A DNA stretch of 64,000 bases from assembly GCA_905250125.1 (NCBI GenBank), contig CAJNOL010000208.1, positions 76,194 through 140,193 of the forward strand, in the 5' to 3' direction. Below the pieces are notes generated by a model. It was not told where the DNA came from. It searched no databases and saw only the letters and a list, made by a program, of their open reading frames with translations. Made by a program: the position numbers and the translations under genes. Each line of letters begins with the position of its first letter. Position 1 is the stretch's first letter. This stretch comes from Rotaria sordida. Taxonomy: Eukaryota > Rotifera > Eurotatoria > Philodinida > Philodinidae. Shown piece after piece: positions 45,809 to 56,410 of the stretch.

Positions 45809-47804
45809 ATGATTACTTTTGATTCACCGACTGTATTTAAATGGAAAAAATTCGATATAGTCAAGCTATTTGTAGCAATCAATGATAAAGAAAATGATTA
45901 TCGAGAAAAAAGAGAACATACGTACAGTCAAGTTCTGGAAACATGCCGTGATCTTCTTAAAAGGCCAGGAATTCATTCAGTGATCTCAATGAAAGCAGCT
46001 GGATTCACATATACTAATGTTGGAGATACCGTTCGGTGTGATCAATGTAAACTTGAAGTATCCAATTGGACGGCAACTATGAGTCCTTTCGGTATTCACG
46101 CCGAACGTTGTCCAAACTGTAGTTTTGTTCGCGCAATGCAACCATCAAAAGATTCTGTTCTCTTTCCGTCCACTTTTCCACAACTAATGGAATCATCGAA
46201 TGAGAAAGAGAAGTCTTCTATATGGCAGAAAACCGAAGAAAATCCTAGAGAAAGAAATACGTTTGGTACATTGAAAGAAGTAGATATACTCAAACAAGTA
46301 CGTTATCGAACTTTTTCACATTGGTCTCATAGTCATGCACCATCTCAAGTACAAATGATTGAAGCTGGATTTTTCAGTTGTAATATTGGTGATCGAGTTA
46401 TTTGTTTATATTGTAACCTCATTTGTCAACAATGGACATCGAATATAGATAATCCATATGAAGTACATAAAATTCTATCACCTAAATGTCCTTTTGTAAA
46501 AGCTATGCTTCTACATCGTGATGAATCATCTATTCTTATTATCAATGAAAGTTCACTAAGAAATAATTCCCAAACAGTTAATTCTCATTTATTTCATTTA
46601 AATGAAATCGTTCATACGACCGCTTGTCATGCTGATTATATTGAAATTCCAAAACGTCATGCATCCTTTCTGAGTTGGCCCAAAGAAAATGTACCTTCGG
46701 TAGATGATCTTGTTCGCGCTGGATTCTTCTATACTGGTAAGAAGACAATTGTTACTTGTTTCTATTGCAATGGATCATTACAAAATTGGGGTTCAAATGA
46801 TAATCCAACTATTGAACATGCACGATGGTTTCCTCAATGCAAATATGCTAAACAACTCTGTGGAGATAAACTTTATCGAAAAATTCAACAATCAAAATAT
46901 ATTCAACAAGGTTTATTCATGATCTTTTATAGAACGGAAAACAAAAAAATAAATAATTCTTTTCTTTTCTAGAACGTTCAAGAGAAACTAATTTAGTTAA
47001 TAATTCGAATTCAAATAATCAGAAAGTAGAAAAACAAGATGATAGTACTTTATCACGATTGGTAGCTGCTCGTTTAGATTTGTCAATATCACAACGATTG
47101 ATTGATGAAAATTTCAAATTATCGATAATCAAACGTTGTTGGGAAGATCAATTTCGATTTAAACGTAGATTTACAGACAAAAACTAAATCGTATTTTTCA
47201 ACTAAATAATTCCATTCGTTTTTCTATTTTCATACCGTAGGAGACGATTTTCTAACAGATTGTGATCTTTTAATAGCTTGTCTCATTCTTCAAAAACAAA
47301 TTGAACATATTAGTGGTAACAAAGACAATATTATTGTACCTAGTATACAAATGAAAAAAATTCGCCAAAGAGAATATCAAGGTATTTTTATTTAAAAAGA
47401 AAACGAATATAATATGATTTTACTGATATTTAATTAATAATTGTATAGAAGTTCAGCCTGCATTATCATCACTTTCATCTGATCCATCAAATAATCCTAC
47501 TATTAACATAACTTCATCGACTCAATCTACAACTAATGAATCTAATTCAATAATAGCAGTCGAAACAAACAAGACTGAAATGACAAAATCAGAAAATACA
47601 CGTTCGATGAATACTCTATTTGAGCTGATGCAAACGACAAATTGCTCGTTAAAAAATCCGTGTGCACTATGTATGAGTGAAGAAAGACAACTTGCATGCA
47701 TTCCATGTGGTCATATGGCTACATGTGTACCATGTGGACATTCACTTCGATTATGTCCTATTTGTCGACAACCTATTGACGCTTTTATTCGAATTTACTC
47801 ATGA
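45809..47804 (+). CDS. Inhibitor-of-apoptosis protein with three BIR domains and a RING finger (XIAP/cIAP-like)
   Basis: Four exons: 45809-46910, 46973-47164, 47241-47381 and 47449-47804, all phase 1, introns of 62, 76 and 67 bp; 596 residues. Seen: BIR1 with C-x2-C-x16-H-x6-C (CDQC ... IHAERCPNC); BIR2 with CLYC and a 17-residue spacer before VHKILSPKC; BIR3 with CFYC ... EHARWFPQC, the most canonical, including the WGSNDNP groove region. Exon 2 holds a UBA-like segment (LIDENFKLSIIKRCWEDQ). The C-terminus is a RING (CALCMSEERQLACIPCGHMATC, then CPICRQPIDAFIRIYS), as in E3 ligase IAPs. The family binds caspases or their antagonists and ubiquitinates partners in the cytosol. The frame is open from 45683, but those residues are hydrophobic and unlike IAPs; Met at 45809 is the working start and an upstream exon is possible. 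Confidence 0.92.
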
Positions 47805-48131
47805 AAAATCCTATCTATTTATCGTTGATTTCAGTTTGACACTTATTAATTATTTTACAAATAAATACATTTTAACCTAGATTTATATAAAAATTTCTAA
47901 TGTCATCCCTATTCTAAATTTTGTGCTTCGGTTAGAAAGCTGTCTACGTAACATCTATCGGACTAAAATGTGAAACCCGATGAGAATACTAAAATTACAA
48001 AAAAAAAGGGAATTTGCCAGTATATATTGTAGTTTATGAATTACTACCTTCTCTTGATCCAGGTCATTGATGAAAGATGATTATCGGAATTTATTAAAGT
48101 TAGTGCGAAAGAAGAATAAATGAGAGCTATC

Positions 48132-48861
48132 TTAAAGGACCCTCTTTCCTCAGTTTCTCAAGAACGGTTCGGCGAAAGTTTTTGAAACTTTCAGGGTCGA
48201 TAGATCTTGATGAGTAGAATAAAAGTTGTCATAGACTCTAAATTGTCAAATGCTTCTTTTCACGAGATCTTGAGAGGTCAACGACTAAAAATAACCTGAA
48301 ATTTCTCCCCTCCCGGAAACATCCATACTACATTATTTACGACTGAAATTTTTTCTATATCAATTAGGAATAAATTGAGTGCGTGTTTTTTTCCTTTGAA
48401 AAATATTGTTCCTGAGGCTCAGGAGAAGCAAAACAATGGAGATACTATCAAAAAACCATGAAAAAAATATTTTCTTTTAAAATGGTGCTAAATTTGCAAA
48501 CTCTTCCAAACTTGATAGGCATAACATTTTCAGGAAAAAAAAAACAAGTATCTCAATTTGATCGAAGTGCTTATTAAAGAAAGTTTGAGCTCAATCGGTC
48601 GAACCATCTAGTAGAAAAGGGAAGAAAACTTGAATTTTTCGTTTAAAAATCTGATTTTGAGAATATCGCAATGAAACATGCACTTTTTGGCTTGTTTAGC
48701 ATAGAACTGAGGTTTTTTCGAATTTTTTATATGCGAAAAGATGATTGTATCTTCTTAAAATGTGCTCATTAGATAGAATGCATTTACATCTATATACTGA
48801 ACATTAAAAATAAAAAACGAAAAAAACTGAAAACTTTGGGTCGGGAAAAGGGTCCCCTTAA
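48132..48861. mobile_element. Terminal-inverted-repeat element flanked by TTAA
   Basis: Left end TTAA-AGGACCCTCTTTCC and right end GGGAAAAGGGTCCCC-TTAA are imperfect inverted repeats, each bounded by TTAA (48132-48135 and 48858-48861). TTAA target duplication is typical of piggyBac-type transposition. The 700-bp interior is noncoding, so it would be non-autonomous. Lies 330 bp downstream of the IAP stop. Confidence 0.55.
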
Positions 48862-48985
48862 ATTCAAATGTTCCCTAGACTGTAAGGATAGAATCTAGAA
48901 AGGGAAATTCACCTTTGTCTGTAATATCGTTACCATATGATAAATATGATCTAAATGATCATATGGTACACATGACTGTGTATAA

Positions 48986-49715
48986 CAAGGTTGCCAGATC
49001 TTCTGAAAAGTTAGAAAAGCTTCTGAGATTTGAATATTTTTCTGAATTTTTTCTGATTGTGTCCTTGCTTCTGATTTTTTTTTGTAGATAATGGGTTTAT
49101 TAATAAAATAAATAATGATTATAACTGATTACTACAGTAGATCAGTATTGGGTCGTCTTTAATTCTTTCTTAATCAAAGGTAGTTTCTAAGTCGTATAAC
49201 CACTGACGAACAATGTAACCTACTGATAAATCTTTGCATTACTGAATTTAACACAAGAAGGAATGATAACTATTCTTATGAAATATTTCAACACGAAAAC
49301 ATTTATTGAAGCACATTCAGACAAATGAAAAACATGAAGAATAAGTATGAAATCTGTATTATATAATCTTTTTTCTTTTTTGAAAGATTTATTGATCTAT
49401 ATAATTTATATATATGATTTTTTTTAATATTTTTTGTGACGAAATTTTGAATTTGGTAGAATAATTCAGGAATAGACATTTTTTCTTGGTGTTTTTTTGT
49501 ATTAACTAAGCTGGATATTGTTTGTATTGCTTTTTCTTGCTGTGAAATACTTTTGGAAATAAAGTATCAATCGAACAAAGAGAAAAAAAGAGAAGCATTA
49601 CGTATCAGTATGCCAAGATAATAGCTATTGCTTTTCAAAAATTGATCTTTTTGATTCGTCTCTGATTTTAAAAACAAAAATTTCTAATTTCTAAGTTTTT
49701 CATCTGACAACCCTG
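48986..49715. mobile_element. Terminal-inverted-repeat element with hAT-like ends (CAAGGTTG...CAACCCTG)
   Basis: The left end CAAGGTTGCCAGATCTTCTG, continuing AAAAGTTAGAAA, pairs with right-end TTTCTAAGTTTTTCATCTG and ACAACCCTG. The CAGGGTTG-type terminus is common in hAT elements. No matching 8-bp flanks were found, so ends or family may be wrong. Interior noncoding. Confidence 0.5.
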
Positions 49716-50059
49716 ATGCTCATTCTTGTACACAATTCCATGAAATGGCATTTAAAAAAATTTTTACTCGAATGATTTTTATCCTGAAGAAAAAAGACTT
49801 TTTGCCATTTGAAACATATTTGCTGTAAAAAAAAAAAAAGAAGTATTCTTTTATTCTATCGATCGTGTTAACGCACGTTGATGACTCACGTTGGAAAGGA
49901 CTCTTTGAAAAACAAGACGCTGTGTAAGCCAAAAAAAAAATAAATGAAAATTTTTGTTCTGTAATGTCTCAACATAGGTAAATAAACACATCAGATTACC
50001 CACATTCGTTTTTTTTTCTTTTTTTCGTCCGTTAAAAACATTTCCACACAATACGCGTC

Positions 50060-51523
50060 ATGTCTGCTTGCTCTGAAACTAGACCATTTAAATCTATGTC
50101 ATTTCCTACTGATTTGGACATGATCAATCATGATATAAATCAATTATTTCTTCATTTGATGAATGATTTAACCCCAATGGAGAAACCAGGACCAATGAGT
50201 GGACGATGTGAGCTACAAACTTCTCAAATGGAGACATTCTTAAAAGAAAATTTTGATTTTGAGAACATTCCTGATGAATATATTGTTCAAGGAGTTAGAT
50301 CATTTCGAGTTGGTCGATTACCATCATTAGAATCTATAGATGAGAATTTAATTATCAAATTTCCATCTGAAACATATGAAAATCCATTTGAAATGACAAT
50401 TGGTGAAATTCGAAAATGGCAACAATCATATGTTGTTTATGCTTGTCAAGATAATGATTTGTCTATTGATAAAGAATTTCTTCAACAAGCTCTAAAAGGT
50501 CAAAGTAAAGATGGAGATGAAGCATTTCGTATGAAATTCGTTATTCGAATGAGTACATGTCCAATATTAATGGAATTCGATGGTCAAGTCATTCCACGAA
50601 AATTAGAAAAGACATGGCCTAATCGAATTAAACTTGTGTCTGTTACTGGTATTGATTTTGCCGGACGAAAACATGACATTCAAGATATTTATACGTATTT
50701 GACTAATTGGAAGGATGTTTATGCGCTTGATCCTTGCACAAACCAACCATTAGTATACGGCGGACGAGACTTTTTTCCTAACAGAAATGTTCGTGGTGTA
50801 CTTGATGAAAAACGTTTATATAATGATTTGATTCGTATGGCTCGTTTACGACTTCGTGCATGTGATTATCAAGGCGTACAAATTGTTGTTGAAACAGGTA
50901 TTGGATTAGGTGTCTTTGCTGGTCGACAAATTGGAATTGATGATAAAACACGTTCATTTACAGCTCGAGCTATAAAACAAGTCATTGAAGAAGATGGTTC
51001 TAAGTATACAAATATTAGAGCAATTGTATTTGCTTTACCTATTTTCGAAATCGATGAATCAACATCAACATACAATTGTTTTATTGATATATTTAATAAT
51101 GGATATTCAGGATCGATACCTATTTTGATCGTTGATCAAGATATGCATCGTTTAACAGTTGCTATTGCAAAACGAGGATTTTTCGTTTCTGAACTTAATC
51201 CAGCTGATTCACACGGTGTTTTTGGTGAATATTGGCAAAATCGAGGACCTGCTGTTGAAGAAAAATTAGCATTAACAACCGTAGGACTACTGGTACAACA
51301 TCACTTGTTCAATGAAAAACATGTTTTGAATTCTGATAATTACAATTTTATGGCTATTGATGATAATCTCTCTGTCAACACAGTAGTATCAACACCAACA
51401 TCATATATTAATGTTGGACAACTATTACAAAGTTTGCAAGAAACAGTGGGACGGATAGGCACATGGATTATATGGATTTTATTTTTATTTCGTAGAAAAC
51501 GTGACGATGATCATATTGTTTAA
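50060..51523 (+). CDS. Unrecognised 487-residue protein with C-terminal membrane anchor
   Basis: Intronless, with good codon-like composition throughout. I do not recognise the family. Seen: a mixed alpha/beta soluble region with strong hydrophobic strands and glycine turns (VSVTGIDFAGRKHDIQDIY near 195; VQIVVETGIGLGVFAGRQIG near 280; IRAIVFALPIFEID near 325; IPILIVDQDMH near 360; GFFVSELNPADSHGVFGEYW near 385), then KLALTTVGLLVQHH. The last 30 residues are a single hydrophobic helix (TWIIWILFLF) followed by basic-acidic RRKRDDDHIV, the shape of a tail-anchored protein facing the cytosol. The strand-glycine pattern around VETGIGLGVFAG is reminiscent of a nucleotide- or ADP-ribose-binding (macro-like) fold, but this is only a resemblance. 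No signal peptide. Next gene downstream (1.2 kb, same strand) is the E1-like enzyme. Confidence 0.75.
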   Translation: MSACSETRPFKSMSFPTDLDMINHDINQLFLHLMNDLTPMEKPGPMSGRCELQTSQMETFLKENFDFENIPDEYIVQGVRSFRVGRLPSLESIDENLIIKFPSETYENPFEMTIGEIRKWQQSYVVYACQDNDLSIDKEFLQQALKGQSKDGDEAFRMKFVIRMSTCPILMEFDGQVIPRKLEKTWPNRIKLVSVTGIDFAGRKHDIQDIYTYLTNWKDVYALDPCTNQPLVYGGRDFFPNRNVRGVLDEKRLYNDLIRMARLRLRACDYQGVQIVVETGIGLGVFAGRQIGIDDKTRSFTARAIKQVIEEDGSKYTNIRAIVFALPIFEIDESTSTYNCFIDIFNNGYSGSIPILIVDQDMHRLTVAIAKRGFFVSELNPADSHGVFGEYWQNRGPAVEEKLALTTVGLLVQHHLFNEKHVLNSDNYNFMAIDDNLSVNTVVSTPTSYINVGQLLQSLQETVGRIGTWIIWILFLFRRKRDDDHIV

Positions 51524-52737
51524 TTTACTCGAATATACAACCAACAAATATCTTTTTCTATCATTATATATCATTGAACGATTACTGTCTACGAATTGTA
51601 TTATTAATAAATATTAACGACATTTGAACATTGTTCATTTGTCGTTAGTTCATATACTTTAGAAATAATTTCGCACTTAATAACATACATATATAAAAGT
51701 TAAAAGGAAAGAATCATAGATATCGACGAGATATAGAAGATAAAAGAGTTTTTCAATATGAAATATCTTATACAACAAAATATCATCATCTGCTCTCATG
51801 AAAATGAGAGTGACCATTTAGATGATAGTAGAAATAATATCCAGCTATCCCCGCATGATCAATGATAATTGTGATTGTTTGAGTTTGCAATGATAAGTTT
51901 GGATCTTCTCTTCATCCTTACCTACACTCACAACAGGATGCGAAAATGCTACGTGTTAGAAAAAGTAAATGTTTGTTATTTGTTGTTTTCTATTCAATAT
52001 TAAGAGACGAAGATGAAAAAAGTAAAGTACGAAATAAACTCTAACACAATTAATATAGAAATGAGACGAGCAATGAAATAGAAATCATTAGTCAATGAAT
52101 TATTATGCGATTTATTCACTGGATTATCATATGTTCTTCAAATCATTTTTCAATAGTGTTACAATGAAAAATATATCTATTAACACTAGTTATGAAGATA
52201 GATTGGTTATTAATCAATTTCAAATTGACAGATGCATACGGCACTAGGTTTTTTTCTTCTTAATGCAAATATGATATTATTTAGAATTCAATCACCACCG
52301 CAATTGTACTGATCAAAAACATCTATAGATTATCGATTTCAATGTTGAACTAATACAAGCAAGAGGTTTCCAAATTGTATCATTCACATAATATCTCAAC
52401 GACCATTTACTCAATTAGTGTGACTTCACATTAATTATTGATTTTTTTCTGTTCTCGTATGATTAAAAAAAACACTGTAAACAGTTAATAAATAAACTTC
52501 ATCATCTAGTCGTTTATGAGTCACATTTTGTGTCGATGAATGCAATTACTCAAATACCAAGTGCATAAAGTTTATCTCTAGCGAAAAAAAAATATTGCAT
52601 AAATAGCATGTAATTACTGATTTTTTTTGCGAGCACACAAGATTTTCACCAGGTTGTTATGTGTAATAAAAAAGAAATGTTTTTTTTTTTCGTCTTATTC
52701 TGTGTTCGACACATTTCATATCGTGCTGTTATAACGA
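51524..52737. other. Intergenic, no gene recognised
   Basis: AT-rich spacer between two plus-strand genes, wide enough for a separate promoter of the E1-like gene. Nothing else seen. Confidence 0.5.
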
Positions 52738-53868
52738 ATGATGCATTCTGCATCACTCGAAGTAAATGCGACCAGCAAACATGGTTTAGATTACATAGTA
52801 TCCGAAGGACAAGAACCTCCTGTAGAGATTCCTGGTGATGTCTTTGATCGACAACGTGTTATGAAAGATTTTCATCAATCTTTAATTGAAAAACAATGTG
52901 TTTTTGTATTAGGAGTGGGTGGTATTGGAAGTAGTATTGCCATGTGTCTTGTAAGAATGGGTGTTGATACTATTCATTTATTCGATCGTGATTATATTGA
53001 AGCATCAAATTTAAATCGACAAATTTTATTTAGTGTAGGTGATATTGGTCGATCCAAAGTAGAAACAGCAGCTCAACATTTGAAAGAAATACATAATTTA
53101 CGAACTAATATATATCATTATCATATCGATGCTGTCAAAAATTGGTCTTGTGTGGTCGATATAGCAAAAAAATCAACAGTTATCTTCAATAATATCGATT
53201 ATGGAGCTGTATTTGATTATGCGATTAATTCATTATGTAAATCATTAGGTATCATCTACGTATCTGGTTCGACATATGCTAATAATATTGATATTAACTT
53301 ATATTCGGGTTTATTAAATGATCCATGTTGGGCATGTGGGAATCTTACTAATGATTCATTCAAGTTTACAAATCAAGAGTTAGAAAATTTCAATGATATT
53401 TCATCATTTCTCAAAGAAAAGTGTTATATATCAGGTGAAAAATTCGAATCTATTATAGAAGAATGTTTGAATGAATTGAATATTGTATCACCTTCCCGAT
53501 CACAATTCTCGACATTATTTATGCCTCTCTATCAGAAAAAGGTACTTGAATTATTGTTACCTCAATCTATAGAGAATTTTCAATCGATTGAGTTTATTCC
53601 TAAAGATAGATCATTTCCAACAAGAACAGTTGGAAGTTGGATTGGTGTCTGTGTATCAGGATCCTGTTTGATTGTTAATACATGGGTACAATATTTAATC
53701 AAAAATAGAAATTTGACTTTCGATATGAATAAATCGTTTCATAATTGGATGCAAATCAATTTATCAATGTTTGATGGTGGTTATTATACGACTGGATTTC
53801 CAAACCAACAAGACCTTAATTGTCCCATCTGTTCTAATGTTAAGCAAATAGCAGAACGAAATTCATAA
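52738..53868 (+). CDS. ThiF/MoeB/UBA5-type E1-like adenylyltransferase
   Basis: Intronless, 376 residues, single Rossmann-type E1 domain. Seen: nucleotide loop GVGGIGSS (59-66), DRD (83-85) followed by EASNLNRQ (88-95) including the Asn and Arg that contact ATP, GRSKVETAA with the conserved Lys (107), a NNIDYG strand carrying the Asp expected near 154, and two Cys pairs, CWAC (197-200) and CPIC (362-365), that match the zinc site of MoeB/ThiF/UBA5. The family adenylates the C-terminal Gly of a ubiquitin-like or sulfur-carrier protein. The conserved catalytic Cys is not obvious in the crossover loop; Cys162-type residues further on are not in the usual context. No rhodanese or UBL domain is fused. 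The length and zinc pairs resemble UBA5 or bacterial ThiF-like proteins, but the sequence is not the usual animal UBA5 or MOCS3. The substrate is unknown. Confidence 0.85.
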   Translation: MMHSASLEVNATSKHGLDYIVSEGQEPPVEIPGDVFDRQRVMKDFHQSLIEKQCVFVLGVGGIGSSIAMCLVRMGVDTIHLFDRDYIEASNLNRQILFSVGDIGRSKVETAAQHLKEIHNLRTNIYHYHIDAVKNWSCVVDIAKKSTVIFNNIDYGAVFDYAINSLCKSLGIIYVSGSTYANNIDINLYSGLLNDPCWACGNLTNDSFKFTNQELENFNDISSFLKEKCYISGEKFESIIEECLNELNIVSPSRSQFSTLFMPLYQKKVLELLLPQSIENFQSIEFIPKDRSFPTRTVGSWIGVCVSGSCLIVNTWVQYLIKNRNLTFDMNKSFHNWMQINLSMFDGGYYTTGFPNQQDLNCPICSNVKQIAERNS

Positions 53869-56410
53869 CTATTCAAATGGAAAATGGATATATCATCGAA
53901 TTAAATTGACTTTTTACTATGAAAATAAACAGATTTGTATAGAGTTTGAAAGTTTATGCACTACAATACATGATTTTGGTTGGTGTCGATGCGCTATTGA
54001 AAACAAAAACCTATCAAGAATCGTCTATTTTTCTTTGTCAACTTTGTTTAGTGTTTCTTGTCTGATCTCTCCATTGATCATCGGATAAAACTAATAACAC
54101 GACTTATCCTAGATTTATTTCGGCACAAACAATTGACTTGAACAGCGATCAATTCGAAATGACTGATACATAAATACTCAGATTTTCTCACGTAAAATTT
54201 CTCGGAATCAAAGTCAAATAGTATTTAAACAAAAACGGATAAGCAGAGGACAATGAAAACGAATGATCGACAAATCGTCTTCAACTTTAGATTCATTAAG
54301 TGAAAATTCTAGCTGATGAAGAAAATGGTTTTACTTCGTTTTTTCGTTTGTATCTGATAATGATTACAGAAGAGTAACCACAATAGTGTCAAGACGATCA
54401 TGGCTTACATCAGTTAGACAAGTGCATCGTTTCGCTACCATTAAGCAAGGTGTTGTATAGAAGAGTGAACGAAATGGTAATAATCAAACTTAACAGTGAA
54501 TAGAAAATAGATAAATCATTACGGTGTAGATCTCTCACGTATTTAAAAAACGTGTGGCAAATCGTGAAAGAAATCGACCTAGTCCCTTCCTTAGAGAAAT
54601 ACAGGAAATTCATTGACTCTTTTATTGCCTCGATTCTTCTCTTTTCATTTTTCCAAATTTGTGACTATTGAATCATTTCTCAGCACGTACTTATTGATCC
54701 GTAGTCGATTCTGATATTTACATATGACGCCAAATTTCCATCTTGCACGAAATAGCAGAGACCAATCGATTACATATGCACTGTTCACGAGAATATTTAT
54801 CGTGGATTCCCTAAAAATCTAAATAGATTGCGTGGTTTTTTTCCGAAAAGGTTCAAGTAGATTTTCAACTATTACTAATATATACTTTCTCTTTCAAATT
54901 AAATCTCGACAAAATGACTGAGCTTCTCAGAGATGACTAGTATCAGTGAGACCAGAAGTCTTTTTCGAGCTTAAATCGAGGTTTTTGCGTCTTTCTCAGA
55001 CTCTAGCAAACGAGAGGGAACTAAAGATTATTAGATACGTCTCCATAGCGATAGAGTCGGAGGTGGCGAAGTCAATGATCATTCGGTACGTTTTCCTAGC
55101 AAGGAAAAAAGACAGATCAGTCATAACAATGCTTACATTATTCAGGAACTTTCCTAGAATCTTCCAAAGCGTTCTACGAATCTAAGATTTCTACTTTAGA
55201 TTTTAACTAGTGTAAATATTGCGGCTTTTAATATTTAATGTAGCGAAAAACTCTTATTGTAGGTGTCAATCAGTAGAGCGATGGTTTTACGGATCTAGCA
55301 GAGTCAGAATAGGATGGACATAGAAAAGTATAAGCTAATCAAATTCTAAGTTTACGCAAAATTCAAGAATATATGTCAAAGTTTGTCGCGAGAAAGGATG
55401 ATGTGCTCAGAAGATTACTGACCGATAAAATGGATATATATAGCAGACTAATATGGTAGTTGAATTGACAAAATGAAGAATAATATGATACTTGCCCCAT
55501 TGTATGAGATGTATCTTATAGAACAAATAATTTGTTTCAGTGTAACAATATTAAATCAATTAAATAAATTGGTAGAATGGTTATTTTAAATGCAAACATT
55601 TTTGCAAATGATAAAATTTCAATGCACCTATCAACTATAAAAATTGTTATCATTTTGATTTATTCATTCAAATTGAAATTTTTTTTTTAAATAAATTATA
55701 ATAATCAGAGTTTGTAAGTTCCATACTTTGATTCCTAATGGAAGCGCACTGACAAGTTGGTTTTTAATGTATCGAAAATATACCATCCTGTTAATTTTGT
55801 AAGTTTTATAAGCAAAGAACATATATAGATTTAGATGACTTGCACAACTCATCAAGTAAGTTCGAGAGTCATATGGCATATTTTTCTTCAGATTAAGTTA
55901 CACTGGCTTTTTCCATTGAGATTTATTTTAATTCTTCTTCTATATACGATTGCTTTATTGTGTGGTTTTTCTCTTCGATAGCAACCAACCTATAGTCACA
56001 TATACATTCACTCATACCTAGTCAGTTCAAAAATAAAGTCATATTTCTAGGATATCGTTGATTTAAATCAACACTAACGTATTTCTCTTTATGCAGGGAA
56101 GCAAGTACGTTATAATAAAAAAAGGGTTGAAATATGTTATAAATTATCGATGAAATATTTGTTCACATATTGTCTTTTTCTTACATCTATATGTAAAAGA
56201 TAACGATATGAAACGAGAAAAAAAAAAGACAAGAATAACCTTTAACCGATATCTTCTCATTAGATGTAAAGAAAAAAAAACAACACAGAAGATGATAAAA
56301 AAGAAACTGGTTCTATTCTAAATTCAACTCCGACATTCGTCTATTTGATATTATTTTGGAAAGCGATTAAACATTATTTCTTATTAATCTTTCAAAAATA
56401 TTTTATATCA
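53869..56410. other. Intergenic, no gene recognised
   Basis: AT-rich; 54940-55190 is less AT-rich with an Arg/Glu-rich frame but no domain. A short hydrophobic in-frame extension at 56345-56410 precedes the oxygenase start and is probably untranslated. Confidence 0.45.

Noticed and set aside
48948..48966. Short palindrome around ATGATCATATGGT as an operator
   Set aside because: Small AT-rich palindromes are common here and no regulator or gene start is nearby.
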